Below are positions 24,586-38,345 of a stretch of 64,000 nucleotides of DNA, piece by piece (within the stretch, counting starts at the first letter, position 1; each line of letters begins with the position of its first letter). The position numbers were made by a program, and so were the translations under genes. The DNA comes from Cinnamomum chago (taxonomy: Eukaryota; Streptophyta; Magnoliopsida; Laurales; Lauraceae). The stretch lies in NCBI GenBank assembly GCA_038049695.1, contig CP142458.1, positions 66,063,501 through 66,127,500 on the forward strand, read 5' to 3'. The notes under the pieces were generated by a model, which saw only the letters and a program-made list of their open reading frames with translations, was not told where the DNA came from and did not search any database.

Positions 24586-26690
24586 ACGGTAACTAAAACA
24601 TGATAATAAAAAGAAGGCAAACAAAAAACAATACACCACTTAACAGTGTGAAACCATTATACACTTATGACGTGTATTTTGGTTTGAAAATGGCTTCATA
24701 ACTGGGTTTTTTTTCACAACAAGAATTTCAAACCTCAAGAGTGTGAAACCATTATAAACCTCACACCTCAAGGAGGTGTTGGTACAATTAAACCTTCCAA
24801 TGGGTCATAAGATCATAACCCTGTCATCTACCTCATATCTTTCTCCAATCCTGTGGTGTTGTGTTTTTTTTTTATTTTTTTTTATTTTAAAGCAATCTTT
24901 GCCATTTGAATTTTTTTTATTATCAAACTAATAAAGTCCTAAGATGTTTAATTTTTTTGTATCATGAATCTTAACAGATCTTGAAAAAAACATGAAAATG
25001 TTTAAGAAAGATGGAAAACACAACTTAGGTATTTTCACTTTTGTGGTCCTCCACTTCATGATCTAAACCATTCAATATTCTCATATAAAGACAAACCCCC
25101 ATACTCAAAAATCTGATATCTTAGATTCCCATGAATCTTGAGGAAAACGTGAAAAGCCCCAAAAGAAGTAAATCTCATATCATTTACTCCTGTAGAAACT
25201 AGTGCCTCAAAACAAACATGTAATAATATGTTTCATGTGTAAATTTTACATAATCTAATGAATACAAAACCCATTTTCACCATCATTGCTTAATTCAATT
25301 CATGCATGTCCTTGAATTGCTCATCTACTGAATTGTACACCATAATATCGTTTTCATTATGCCCTCAGCCCTCCCCTCCTAATCCTAAAAAGCTCATTTA
25401 GAAAGAGAATTTGAGTCCTCGACTCTACTGCAAGTGTGCTGGAAAGGGGCATGGGTGGGCCCCGTTTCATTTCATCCCTACTGAACCACGCAACTGCCAC
25501 CTTCAGAAGTTCATATTGATTTGAATGAAAGGGCCTGCCACTTCGTGACAGCCCATATTGAAAGAAAACACAGGTACCAATTATTGTTGTGCTTTTTGCA
25601 ATTTTCTTTCAGTTTCCATCCTCATTTTGGGTTCAAAGTAGTAAAAGGGTCTCAAGGGTGGAAATCTAAAGGGAACAATCATTGGAGTCTTAAGATTCTA
25701 ATTTTATAGGATTTTAGCTGTGGACAATCCCCTCCCATCAAAGGAAAATACTTCAATTGGTTTCTTTTAATTCTTATTAGACCTTTAATCATTCATCCTG
25801 TGCCTTTGATGGGTCCAACTCGCAATGTTGCTCGTAAGAGAACATTTTTCCTAAACACCCATACTTTGTTTTTCAAGGTAAAGCTTAGCAAAAGGGTAAA
25901 CTTCAGAGGCTGAATGTTGTAAAAGTTTTTGAATGACTTTAAATAAACCTCAGCCAAAATAGTCAAAAGAGTCAAAAGGCCCTCTTTCCTACCTTTAACT
26001 GCTGATCATGCTGGCTAACTGATTGTGTCTAGAGACTTTAGGCAGTTGAATGTACACAACTTGAATAGAGATGTTTCTTTTTCAAAAGAGAAGGGGCAGG
26101 TGCAGGTAGCAACATTCAATTTAAAGTGGGGCTTGGGTGCAAAATTGAATCTCACAAAGCTGAACCCAGGTTGATGGGATTACTTGATGATGATGATGAT
26201 GATTGCTCGAGTTGAATGATTGACTAAAGATCATCTTGAGGAGCTTGCCAAGTCTATCTTGGGACATTTTTCATATACTGTAAATTTTGGAAAGAAAATT
26301 GAGTTTCAGTCTTTTATGGTTACAAGGAATTCATTTATGGGGTGAATTTTGGAAGGATGGATGGTCAGTCATGGCTCCTATATCTATCTCTATTCTCTAT
26401 TAGGAGGCCCATCTGTCTTTTTCCTGAGACAAGTCTTCCAAAACATCATCACTAGTCTCTTTTAAATGCTGAAAGGTCCTCTGTTTTTTCCTCTGTTCTT
26501 GTTTGGGCCTCTACGACAACAGCATGACCCAGGATGTTTTTAACTGAAAACCATTTACACCCAGTCCATTCACATTGGAAGAAATAAAATCTCATATTCC
26601 ATCACTACACACAAGGTCATGAAGATTTTATTTCTTCACTGGCTATAGCCTAGATGAGGGACAAATGACATTCTTACCCTGTTTAGGATC
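24583..26690. other. Intergenic, no gene supported
   Basis: AT-rich, with poly-T tracts near 24865-24965. A stretch around 26330-26375 translates to EFWKDGWSVMAP, which resembles the post-RT part of a LINE, but the match is too short to annotate. Confidence 0.5.
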
Positions 26691-26985
26691 AGAAACACAC
26701 GCACCATCTAGGAGACAATCACACAATCAATCCACGAGACACAGGTTTACGTGATCGGCAAGATTGCTTACGTTCACAGGAGATTCCCACAAGAGTACAA
26801 ACACTCACCGTCTCTCTTACTTTCTCTGAATCTCACCATTAATTATAATGCTCCCACCACTAAGTGTAAATATTTGAAGCCCTAAACCTCTAGACACCTA
26901 TAACCGTCGGATCTGGCCTTATATCAGAAGATCCAGATTAAACCGACAAATTACAGATAACCCCTATAATAGAATAGAGTCTAAA
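26690..26985 (-). mobile_element. Probable copia-type LTR fragment, minus strand
   Basis: On the minus strand the sequence includes TCCTGTGAACGTAAGCAA and TTGCCGATCACGTAAAC, very like the R-U5 part of many plant copia LTRs (GTGGACGTAGGC..TTGCCGAACCACGTAAA). Upstream of this, on the same strand, is GTGAGATTCAGAGAAAG. No primer-binding site or second LTR was found, so it is a fragment or a decayed solo LTR. Confidence 0.5.
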
Positions 26986-28015
26986 TTAGGCTTCACCAAC
27001 CCATCATACCCTTCAACTGCGCGGGTCCACAGAGAATGGTACCCCATGTTTGCCATAAACCAATGGGCATAACTAGTCATTTTCGGGATCTTTAAAGCAA
27101 GCAGAAGGGGAGTACTCAATTTAGATTGAGCTTTCTTGATGATAATACTAAAGATTAGGAGCACTTATCCATAATCTGGCTGCTTACGAAAAGATTAAAA
27201 TTGACCCACATGTGCCACATTTGAATTAAAATTGACCCAACGTCGTAATCACCCATTTCATAGGTCAGCTTGCACTCCATCCAGCCAAGGACTTACTTAC
27301 CGACGTGATTAAGATTAACTAGCATGATTAATGACTGTCACTGTCATGTCAATCTCTTAAAAAAAAAAAGATCCAGCCTCCTCTCTCTCTCTCCCCCCTA
27401 GTTTTGTTTTCTTCTTTGATTGGTGATGTAAAAGATGTCATGATATGCCTGATAGGGAAACTTTATCATAAAAAACAATGTACAGCAGAAGAGATGCTTA
27501 AATTTGGTTGGATCACACCAGAAGAAGTATATCTATCTAACTGTTCTCAGTCACTGATAATGAAACTTTCACTAACAAACCTTTTAATTGGGCCTGACTG
27601 AGGTTTAATATGGCTATTCTCTTCACTAACAATCCTTCTAATTGGCCTGGATGAGGGGTAAAGTGACCCTAGTGCCCTTTAACTTTGAGGATCTACAGAG
27701 AATAATTTCGCGTCTTTCCAACAAAATTACTGGGTAGAAACAGTAAATTTGTGGGATGGAGAACGATAAAGCGTTTAGTATTTGAGATTATGTGTCCTTA
27801 ATGATGAGATTTAGAAAAGGCGCCTGGTGGGTGTCATAATAGAGAAAATTATGGACCCTTATCCATAGTTAGCCTATGAACAAAATTGTAAAATATATAT
27901 ATATATATATATTTTAACCCTAGTGCCACATTCTGTGTCTGTCTCCCTTTTCATTGGCTAGCTTGCACTCCATCCAACACATTTATTGTGAAAACCATGC
28001 TTGCTAACATCATTA
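26985..28015. repeat. Two diverged copies of a roughly 350-bp sequence
   Basis: CTTGCACTCCATCCA occurs at about 27270 and 27961, and ATCCATA(A/G)T..GC and TCTACAGAGAAT/TCCACAGAGAAT lie in the same order before each. The copies are heavily diverged. A small duplication (TTCACTAACAA..) is visible at about 27567 and 27623, and an (AT)n run lies at 27893-27911. Confidence 0.45.
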
Positions 28016-28019
28016 GGGA

Positions 28020-28282
28020 TAATCACGGCCTTATACAAGGTAAGGGTGTTTTATGAGGCCGTAAGCTGTGTAGTAGCCTCACATGGAGACCCGCTCTCTA
28101 TAGTCGAGTAGCCTCACATGGAGACGCTGCATCCTTGTACGGTAGCCTCTGGCCTACGGGCCTTACGGTTTTGTTTCTGATGGGTCTAACCAAAAGCCCT
28201 CATATAAGCTAATGGTGTAAGCTCTATATATAACTTCATTTACTTTTCTCTTTATAGTCGATATGAACTTTCGGGCGTCACA
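28020..28282 (-). mobile_element. Cassandra-like LTR remnant, rearranged
   Basis: Read from 28282 downward, TGTGACGCCC, ATCGACTATAAAGAG, AAGTTATATATAGAGCTTAC, and ATGAGGGCTTTT follow the order of the first half of the Cassandra LTR at 10576. AAAACCGTAAG marks the point where the 5S stretch would start, but 5S sequence does not follow. Further down, a second partial copy of the TAAGGTAAGGGTG..AGGCC region appears near 28025-28065. This suggests a degraded or recombined LTR of Cassandra or a sister family. Confidence 0.6.
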
Positions 28283-28289
28283 TGCTGTG

Positions 28290-30944
28290 ATCCAAGAACC
28301 CAAATCTCAATTTTATTTTTCTTTGTTTTTTCCCTTTCTATCATGTTAGACTACCAATATGAAGTCAATCAAAAGTAAATAAAAAAATGATATGGTATAA
28401 GAGATATATACTATATGGGTCACACTCTATTAAGAGGTACATCTCATTGATTGCATGGAAGGTAAAAATCTAAGCTTCTTGTGTGACCCATTTGATGCAT
28501 TTCAATCATGGGAGCATAGTATGATAAAAAGTAATCATTGATTATATGATCTTGGGCGAAAAATCATCTCAATAAGATGAACACAACCATTTGTTTAGCA
28601 GTCTCAAACCTTAAACATTTCCTTAAGATGCATCTTTCATAGAATTTAATCCAACAATGAGTATAGTTCAAATTAGTGCTGAATTAGGATGAGTGACAAT
28701 TCATGAAGGTTAGCGAATATGTGGGAGGTTGGATTTTTCATGGGGTGTCACTTTTGATGGTAAAAAAGTTGCCATCACACCATCTAAAGAGAAGCGTATT
28801 AGCATAACAAAACCCTATATATACAATTGTATATGTGTAAAATAGAGTTTTTTTCTTCACCTCTATCAAAACCAAAGATTTGACGTTCATTGAATGTGTT
28901 TCAATTCATGTTTTGCTAATGATCTAATCACTTCATTAGCACTTGGACAAACACACAGAAAAGAGACAGATGCTCTGGCCTCTAGTTTCCTTTTTTGTGA
29001 TGAAAGATTCCAACATTATCTCACTTGTTATGCGCCTTTTAGTTAAACTAATTCGCAAATCACGATTAAACAAATGCACCTGTTTGGCCTAAATCCACAA
29101 CATGGAACCATTTTCTTCAGGTGCCCCCACATTAAAAACTAAAGATATGATTTGTTAGGGATATCTAATTGTTTAACAAAAGAAATCAAATGCGTAGGGA
29201 CGTCGAATTCATGGTGGCTACCTCACTAATCTTGATTATAAAAATGGGTTATGTAAATCCAAAAGAGAGGAATTTCTTTTATGCTGCTGATGTGAGCGGA
29301 TGGGAAAGGCCACATCACAAACATAAGCTTTGAAATGAGAAATGAGAAAAGAGAAAGGTATTGAGAGCATTTGGAATGGAACCTATGGGGAAGGAAGCAA
29401 ATGTCTACTTTTGTGATGATAATTTTTTTTTGTAGAATATTCCAAACAGAAATTTGAGGCTTTGGTTTGGAATTTGGATGTGACTTCTTCCTTTACTTGA
29501 TGATCAAGTCCAAACCTTTCAAAAAAAAAACTTTCAAAAAAAAAAAAAATTCTTTCAAAAAAAGGTCCATGTTGTGGCCAACTGCTGCTACTTACAAGCA
29601 TAGTGGTGGTCGGATAGGAAAGAGAAAATGCTGATTATAGTCATTTTTAAGAATTACCATGAAAAGATGGGTCATGGGTCCTATTATTTTTTGCATTGGA
29701 AGATTCTCGTTTTAATTACGACTACTCAATTTTTGAGAGAGTGGGCTCCACCCGAGGGGAATATTGAAGAGTATTTATGCAACCTCTATTAATACATCGA
29801 GGTTTTGGTAGTAATGACTAGCATAAGAAACTTAATATGCTATTAGAATTAACCAATCGATTACGAGTTCGAATGCCCGGAGGAATTACTCGGTGCCAAA
29901 GAGAAAAATATATGAAAATAAGTGCTGAAACTTTTATATGCAATTGAATGGCCTACAGAGCTTGAATAAGTATCAATTTTGGGTTAGTGCTGATTTACAG
30001 TGGAGTGGTGAGAAAGATCATGATCAATCCAGAATTGCCTCTGTAGAGCATTCTCTTATAGTATAAATTAATTGATGATCATAGTTCCTGAATTAACAGC
30101 ATCCAAAATGAATGATTGAACTGAATGCCCACAATTGTCTCTATTAGAGATCAATCATATCATGGTTGTGATCAACAGATGACTCCAATCTTTCTCATCT
30201 CCTTTCCTTTTCATGAACCACTAGAAAGCTCCTCTTCTTCACCAAAAATAAAAAAAAAATAAAAAAAATGAAAGCTCTTCTCAAGTTCTTATCCAACAAT
30301 CAAGTATATGTTTATGTAATTAATGTGGGCTGCATCCACATGTATGGGCTACAACTTCTGTCAGGACATCTACCTAGAATAAATAAAATAGTCAGGACTC
30401 TTTTTTTAGAACATGTCAAGGTACCAACGGTAAAAAAAAAATAGCATTGACCATGTTTCTAACAATCATGCCATTAATGATGTCGCATTTGGTATGGCCG
30501 ATAGTTTTACCTAATTTAAAGTATATAAAAGGAAAAAGCCTTTTATTATTTTTAAATTATTTTATACAATGAGGGTCCAAAAAAATGCAAGAATATATGT
30601 AATCTTTTTTTTTTTTCCTTTTATGATATGGGTCTTATAAAAAGACAAAAATATAATCAAATTATAATAAAATTAGCTTATTAGATGGAGTTACTACCTT
30701 AATAGATGCCAAATTTCAAACTCCCAAATTACCAAACAAGCTTTGAAATGGAATTTGGCACCTCCAAAATAACACATTCATTGGAGATGCCTGTACTTCT
30801 TTCATCTCATCATATCTCATTTGTTTTTTTATTCCTTTGTATCTTTCTCATTCTTTAAGTTAGAGAAACTGTAAGATGGCAAGCAGGTGCACCATAAAAT
30901 GTGATATGTAGTTCAGCCCCAGGCCCAAAACAAACTGTCAACAT
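28290..30944. other. Intergenic, no gene seen
   Basis: AT-rich, with poly-A tracts at about 29521-29565 and 30250-30270. No open frame with a recognisable domain. Confidence 0.55.
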
Positions 30945-30947
30945 TTA

Positions 30948-31481
30948 GGGGCATATTTGTGTAACACTTTTCTGCTAAAAAGTGGACGGTTTTTTGCGGA
31001 AAATCCATTTTTTCGGCGTTTGGTGTGAAACAGTTCCGCGGAAATGCTTTCCTATATCGTCTGCATTTTCCTTGATAATTGTGGAAATAGATTTCCCATG
31101 GGGGGTATGGGAAATAGATTTTCTCGGAAAACTTCTCCCTTTTTTCCTCACTCTTGTCCATTTCTACCCAAAAACCCTATAACTCTTTCATTTTTTATTT
31201 CTTTATATAAATTATTATTTAATGTTAAATAAATAATATACATGTTATGTTATTTTACTTCAAAAACTTATATCACCAAATAAATTTTTTTAATTTTCTA
31301 TAAGGAATCTACAGCCGTACCAAACAATATATGCACAAATTCAATGAGGAAACTTTTTTTTGCATCAAATATGAATTTCTAATTTATACAAAAATCATTT
31401 TCTGAGGTTTTTATTTCTATGGAATTTACTGACGTGATAATTTTCTCTTTCCGCAGAAAGGATGTGTACACAAACGTACCC
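30948..31481. mobile_element. Tourist-like (PIF/Harbinger) MITE, 534 bp
   Basis: The left end GGGGCATATTTGTGTAACAC and the reversed right end GGGTACGTTTGTGTACACAT are imperfect inverted repeats. The element is flanked by TTA at 30945-30947 and TTA at 31482-31484, the 3-bp target duplication expected for PIF/Harbinger. The terminal GGG.CATTTG style also fits Tourist elements. No transposase. Confidence 0.8.
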
Positions 31482-31489
31482 TTATAATG

Positions 31490-32065
31490 GTAGGCTGGAC
31501 ATGGGCCTGGATAAGGCTTCAGTGAAAGCCAGTTTAGGACCCCCAGCAGATGAGTGAGAGCCCTATCATTTGGGAACAAAAGATGGTGAGAGATCATGTG
31601 AAACAGTGGTCCTGCAGCTGTAATTTATTAGGTTGGAGAGGATATGGGTTTGGGAAGGCATATGCTGAGGACCTGAGGTTGTACTGAGCAAGTACTTGGA
31701 ATTTTTTTTTTCTGACGTAGGGGTGGGACCCACAACATCATGAGAAAAATAGGCCACGTGGAGCTGCATGAGTGCGAGTCCTTTCTGTACATGGGACTAG
31801 CTGGGGAAGGCAAAGGCACAGGTGGTGGGCCCCATAATAATGAAATGGACTCATCTGGGGCCCAGCCCTACCTTTTGATGGGGAAGGCATCGAAGAGGGG
31901 AGAGAGAGGTGCGTTGGTTGTGGCAGGCAAGTGCATGAGGTGGTGGGACCCACTGAGTGTCCTATTCCAGGACCCACCCCTTGTCATGATTTAACCACCT
32001 GAGCCCATGGCTCAAGCCAAGCTGCTCACCTCAGCTGACCCTTTCTGGCCCAAGTCCTATTCTTG
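31490..32065. other. Intergenic, GC-richer than surroundings
   Basis: Contains several short overlapping open frames on both strands and repeated GGGACCCAC-like words, but no recognisable protein domain. Confidence 0.5.

Positions 32066-32066
<1 letters not shown>

Positions 32067-32151
<85 letters not shown>
32067..32151. repeat. Compound (TA)n-(GA)n microsatellite
   Basis: About 45 bp of TA followed by about 40 bp of GA, one of the longest simple repeats in the window. Confidence 0.97.
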
Positions 32152-32154
<3 letters not shown>

Positions 32155-32459
32155 GTGATTTGCAATCCTTAGTGGAAACTTGATGTCAATAAGGGATGCA
32201 AATGGGCTGGATCCAGGGAAGAACCACAGTGGATTGGGACCTGGATCCATCTTTGTAGATCTAATTTAGGATCTGGATAAAAAAAGAGGATTTAGTTTTG
32301 AATTCAAATCCAAATTCAAAATAAGGAGGAGAGTGAATTAGTATTGTTTGATCATTTTATTTAAATATATAAGCGTGACTATTAAATGGTTTATGATTAA
32401 AGTGCTCTAAATCTGACTATAAATCATGCTTTTTAGGCTTTATAATATTTATATATTTA

Positions 32460-32770
32460 GGGCCTGTTCATTTACTATAATTTCAGGAACTCTTATTTGG
32501 GGAATTCTTGAATTCCTAGACAAGGTGGAATTTCTAAATCTTCCTAAGGGCATGAGCATTTTGGAATTCCACCAAAATACAAAGAAGGTGAAATTCCTGA
32601 ATTTCTAAAAGCCAATTAAGACTTATCATGTACTGTGTAATTCATAAATTCTTATCAAGAAACAAGGAATTTAAAAATGCCAAGGGACATGATGTCTTAA
32701 AAACCCCAACCACTAGAATTCTAATAAGGAAATCTAATAAATAAACAATAGAATGTAAATGAAATCGCCC
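32460..32770. mobile_element. Tourist-like MITE, 311 bp
   Basis: The left end GGGCCTGTTCATTTAC and the reversed right end GGGCGATTTCATTTAC are inverted repeats. Flanking trinucleotides are TTA (32457-32459) and TGA (32771-32773), a TTA duplication with one change. The interior is AT-rich and internally repetitive (AATTCCT/AATTCTA words). No coding content. Confidence 0.75.
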
Positions 32771-32774
32771 TGAA

Positions 32775-34019
32775 TTTGGTTCATCGAGTTAGAGCATACA
32801 AGGATCCGATTTCAGATCCTATAATGATAGAACGGACCTAGATACAAATTTCTCCCAAATCCAAAATATAGATTGGTTACCCGCTTAATTTGTTGAGATC
32901 CTAATTAGACTTTTTGCCCATTTGTATAGTCCTAAACATCAATATTATCTAAACTACCAGTACCTCTTTAGTGGTTCCACCTTCGTTTTGCATTAAGACT
33001 ACCTGCAAAGATTGGATAATCCTAGCTGTCAAATCCATAGACTTTCATGCCATGAATGTGATCCGGGAATATATTTTGTTGCATGCGTGCCTTCTTGATA
33101 AATATGCTTATAGAATTGAACATTTCTGGTTAGGAACTTGGATGCAAACGAATGGATATAAAGTGGAAGACTAGGAGATACACGTTATCAGTTTGAGTAG
33201 TGAGTGGATCATTCACGGTACACCATGTTATTATGGTTTTGCATAGAACATCAACCCCACGTGCATGGCAGATTGTCCGTAGTGACGCAACAGATGTGAT
33301 ATGTTCACTCATGGTGACCGTGGGATAAAACCACGTATAGGTGCCGCACTCCTCGGGTTTCCTGGCCCCTGGTAATATCAGGGGTGGGGGTAGTGGTGGG
33401 TCACACTCCTCCACAGTGGGCTAAGTGATATTTGCATGGTCTAAGAAGGTGATGTGATCAGCACTCAAGCAGAAAAGGAATGTTTAGACCAGAGGAATGT
33501 GTTGTCGGGAAGTATCTCTTGGAGGTGCCATGTCCCATCAACACCAGCCTTTGTCTCCGTGCAGATGCTCTCCCTTCATTCTTTTCATATCTATCACTCA
33601 GGTTCGATAACTTGTTACCATCATAATCACATTCCAAAATGCTAAATGCTTGCAGCCTACAGATCCTATTGTATAGAAGAGCACTGGATGGGTTATTTCT
33701 CTAAAAACATATATCAGCCATATTATCATTTGATCAATGACGAGTGCTTTCATATTCATTCTCCATTTTAATCTCTTTTTAACTTTGAGGGTTAGTACTA
33801 TTGTATGATGAACTTTAATTTTTATAACATCACTAATCTAATGAAGTCAAGTTCATTACCATGTCAGGGAGCACTCGTCACAGTATATGATGATTTGTTT
33901 TTTTTTTTCCTTTCAAGATTATCTGTCGTTTACACATGGAACATGAAAATAGGGTTTGCATAGAATCAGCATATGTATAAATAAATGTTAAAACACATTT
34001 CCCCTTTTATTTGGGAGCA
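32775..34019. other. Intergenic, no gene seen
   Basis: Short open frames only (for example near 32971 and on the minus strand near 33300), none recognisable. The sequence becomes AT-rich to the right. Confidence 0.5.
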
Positions 34020-34299
34020 CACTACAAAATTAAGTGGTTTTTAGTCTCAGGAAAAAGGCAATTTTTCTCGTTGCTAAAAGATAGTGAAGTCCTCTTTTTA
34101 ATGGAAAAAATTGTTTTTCCACTCCTAAATGTGAGACGAAAACTCTTAGGTGGTGGGTGTTGGGGGTGGAAATGATACTTTTAGTGGTAGAAAGCAATGA
34201 CCACCATTAAAAGTGATTTTTAGCAGCGGGAAAAACTACCATTAAAGGCATTTTTTCGCCACTAAAATAACTAATTAAAATTTTTTTTTGGATGTAGTG
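34020..34299. mobile_element. CACTA-type (En/Spm) MITE, 280 bp
   Basis: Starts CACTACAAAA and ends TGTAGTG, so both ends begin CACTACA when read inward. Sub-terminal and internal copies of TTTTAGTGG / CCACTAAAA and CCATTAAA(A)G words match the short repeats of CACTA elements. A 3-bp target duplication is not preserved (GCA versus ACC). No transposase. Confidence 0.75.
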
Positions 34300-37200
34300 A
34301 CCATTTATTCATTAATAAATGTTGAATGGTTCGATTACATATCAAACATTATCTCTATGTCAAAACCTCTAAATAAAAGGCAGATTTTTGAAATCACAAC
34401 AAATCAAACAAGACACTTATATGAATACTCTTTTAGCCAAAGTGACGTTTAATACTTTCCGACCTCTTTAAGTGTATAAATTTTCATATAAGAATTGTCT
34501 TATTTACATACTATTTTTATATCTCATTAATGATGTACGGGCAAAAAAAAAAAAAACATGACCATGCACAATCATTACCTATGTGTATCATTTACATATG
34601 TAAATAGTTGTAAATACACAACCCCCAAATTAAAGGAGTTGATCAGCTTTTTCACCCCTCAAACAAAAATAATAAATATAATCAAACGGTCGACTTATAG
34701 CGAAATAAACCTTTAACCAAGGAAGAATATTGGGTTCTACAACCCTTGATGCCCTCACCCATGCATTTGCTAACCAGTCGCATCCTCTATATAGGGAGAG
34801 TTGGACTATACCATAGCATTCATCTATTAAAAATTTAAGTCACTCTAAATGAACACATAACTCATATGTGAGAAATCGTAAAAGTTTATTTCACCGTAAA
34901 ATTGAATTTATGATTAATGAATAATATGTTTGGGTCCTCTACCTTAGACCCGAGTGGGGTAGGTCTTAATCCAGGTATAAAGTAGGTCTTAATCCATAGC
35001 TTCAGTACTTCAGTTCCTCTCCTTTATCCCCTTGAATGAGTGAAGCCAATCCGAAATCGGCGCCGAGCCGAGCCGAGCCGAATCAGAGGAGGAATACAGC
35101 TCAGATTGCATGATAGAGAGAGGCCCAAGCATAAAAAAAAAATGCGGGTTGCGTGGACTCCAAATATACGTTCCATATCAGCAAAACTGCAACTGCTTCC
35201 AAAACTACCCCAACCTAACCTGACCCGACCTGTTCTCCCTCTCCCCCCCTCTCTCTCTTTATCCTCACCAAAAGTAGTTCCTCACATTCCCAAAATACCC
35301 CTACTCTTCCCACAGTCACCACCTCCTCCCCCTCCCTCTAGTCATAATACAGTGCCTCTGATATAATCATTGAAGCCTTACCATAAACAATCCTAAAATG
35401 ATAGATGCTTTGCATGACAAAAATCTGGTTCTTTAGGTAAAAAAAAAAAAAAAGGAGAAGAAGCTCTAGTTATAGTTTTAAAACATGGGGTGGGAATTGG
35501 GATGAAGTATCTGTGAAAAATGCTCTAACGTTTGTAGGTTGATGTAAAGATGCTTTGCTTTGGTACTTTGAAATATTGAGATTTAGATAAGTGGAATTTG
35601 CCAACTTTTTCTGATTCACATTAAGAAATGGAGAATGTCAAAACTTGTTGATTCCTGCCACAAATGTGAGGAGTATGCTTGATCATCCACCGTTCATTTT
35701 CTTAACTAATGGCCTTTGGAATTTGCAAATAGTTGATTTATGTCATATTGCAGTGGGAAACACGTATGGATATGATTCTTTCTGAAATGGAAGTCTTATG
35801 GGGTATATTGAGTTGATTTGCCTTTGGAAAATGACAGATAACTATTTTGCACTTGTGGCTTTTATTATAAATTTGCGTGTGATAAAAGTTCAGGTTCATC
35901 AATTGGTTGGAAAGTAGAAAGCTATATTGATTGATCTAATTAAGTTGGCTTCATCTATTTGTGTGGCTGACACTAGTCTTTTGCTAAATATGGATCACAA
36001 ATTGTTAAAAAAAAAGGGATGTATATATGGTTGCCTGTAACTTCCTTCTTAATAAGAATAACTAATTGGTGGCCCACTTGACCCAATTACTTACATGGTG
36101 ATAGGGTTGGATTGAACTTGATCTTGATGAGTTTCTTATTTTATTTCTAATTTTTTTAATAAGGCTCTAATGAATTGACTTGCTGAGTTAAATTACTGAT
36201 CAGACTAACTCATTTTAGTTTGACTTCTTGTCTTATGACCTTTCTTACACCACCAAATACCAATTAGTAGAATGGTAGAAACTAAGAATAAATAAATCAT
36301 CATCACTATCTGAGTCATGTTGGATGGAGTTACTGTTGTGTTGGCTAAAGGAAGTTCTATTACTATATCTATAAAGTAAGTCATGCATTGATCATAAATC
36401 TTATCTTATACATATAGGGGTATGTGTGTTAGGGTGTGAATGGATGCCACTTAAATTAGTCATTTAGGGTTGCTTTTGTGAATTATGTTTTTCAACTCAT
36501 CTTTATTTGGATCTATGATCTTTTCGCCCCATATTCTTACGTTTCTTTCTTACATCATACAATGTCTAGTCGGCTTTTCCCTAGTTTTTACAGTTAATAG
36601 TCTTTCATCATATTGAATAGAGACCAGTTTACAAAGCTAGAAAACTATTTATCAAAAGTTATCTTTGAAATTTCACATATTAATTTATAGCTATGATATT
36701 TATCATAAATGCATATTATTATAAATATATAAAATCAACGTATTGACCCTCCTAGGTTTTTTTTTTTTTTTTTTTTGACCCACCTAGTTAATGTGCTTAG
36801 TTTTAATTTTAAGTTGACTTGACTCAATAATTGACCGAGTTTTGGTTGGTATATGGAGATAAAAACCATTAGTTACGTACGAATTGAATATATGAAAATT
36901 CATAGTGACATGAGCTCCATTGAAGGATTATTAAAGAGATGAGAGTTGAAGGATATATATGGTAGAGATGTAGATGGAGCTTTGCCTAAGTATTGAATCA
37001 CTAAGGTGATCGCATATATATTTTCTTGATTCAATTTTCATATAAGGACAGCTTATTTGATGGTCATTCTTGAAAATCCACTTTGATTCTTTTTTTAATT
37101 TTAACCACTTATAATTTACAAAAAAAAAAAAAAAAACTTAAAGAAATGCGACCTCAGGTATTTAAATTACATGAAACATGTAGGCCCTTAATATCTTACT

Positions 37201-38022
37201 AGAAACTCCGTTCTAACTTTCATAAACACAAAATCTATCACCCACTTTTCTACTTAATTCACTAATGTACTTGTATAATTTCTAACACATATTGGAAGTG
37301 ACCAATCTCACAAAGGTTTTAATTTCAACTAAACTATGGTTTAGTGCTTATAGATTAGCAGACTACGCCATAGCGAGGACTTCATTTGAGAGATAGGTTC
37401 ACTTTTAGGTTTATAAGGCTTCCCCAAAAAAATCTATCAACTTGATGGCCTTCATCATTCTCCTTGTACTGGTTTATGCCATCACAAAGCGCAATACTTT
37501 AAAGTAAATCTACCTTTCCAATTGCATTGCATAAACACCAATGAATTGACCAGCACTTCCTTCTTAATGTTTCATGTATAAGTGTATAACAACCCCCCAT
37601 CAATGAGTTTTAGCTTAAAAAAAAAAAAAACCATCAATGAGAGGCTATGACCACCGACTAGAATGATTGGCAAATGCATCATCCACATTGGCACCCATCA
37701 TCTGAACAGTGTTGGGTGGTATGCATGCTTGAAATCCATGATTTGATTTGCCCTGTACAATGCAAACGAACAAGCCCGCAACCCAACCCATCTCTCTCCT
37801 CTTTTCATAGCTTCCAACTCTGCATAATAGAGGTTAGTTTTGTAAGTTAGAATCCTTCAATCAAATCACCATCCAAATAATGACAGAAATCCCCTCCTCT
37901 TTACCTCACATTCTCATTTCATATCATTGCTGTCCCCCTCAAATAGGCCCCCTCTCCAGTGCGTTTTTACTGTGCTCAATAGATGTCTTGAGATATTTAT
38001 ACAAATACCTATAATATATAGG

Positions 38023-38056
<34 letters not shown>

Positions 38057-38330
38057 TGTGGGGCCCTTCCTGGATAAGTTTCCAATAAGAAAAAGAAAAA
38101 GGCAAATTGAATTACTCCCACCATAACAAGAAGTTGTTGCAAAAACCAAAAAACCATCCCACTAGTGGAAAAAGAAGAAGAAAAAAAGAGCATATTTTTT
38201 TTCTCAAAAAACACCCCCACTTAGAAAAAGGTATCTCTTTGTGACGCCATTACCACCAAAATCAAATCACCCAAACCCCAACATAATCAGCATAATAAAG
38301 ATTTATTCCAAAAACACCCCTCTCTCATCT
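34300..38330. other. Long intergenic stretch, no gene supported
   Basis: AT-rich with poly-A/T tracts. Around 35050-35340 a pyrimidine-rich, Pro-coding open frame of 108 codons resembles 5'-UTR or promoter sequence and has no known domain. The last kilobase leads into the GDU promoter. Confidence 0.5.
38026..38053. repeat. (GA)n microsatellite upstream of GDU
   Basis: About 28 bp of GA, roughly 400 bp before the GDU start codon. Confidence 0.95.
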
Positions 38331-38335
38331 TTTTA

Positions 38336-38345
38336 GTATAAATAC
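38336..38345 (+). promoter_or_regulatory. TATA box of the GDU gene
   Basis: GTATAAATAC lies about 120 bp before the start codon; a pyrimidine-rich leader (TCTCC, CTTCC words) follows, as expected for a plant 5' UTR. Confidence 0.65.

Noticed and set aside
26330-26375. LINE-like EFWKDGWSVMAP segment
   Set aside because: Too short, and no neighbouring LINE motifs in the expected order.
27280-27310. Sequence CAGCCAAGGACTTACTTACC resembling miR169
   Set aside because: It does not match the mature miRNA in the central part, and no precursor hairpin was seen.
35040-35366. 108-codon Pro-rich open frame
   Set aside because: Composition is that of pyrimidine-rich non-coding sequence; no domain.
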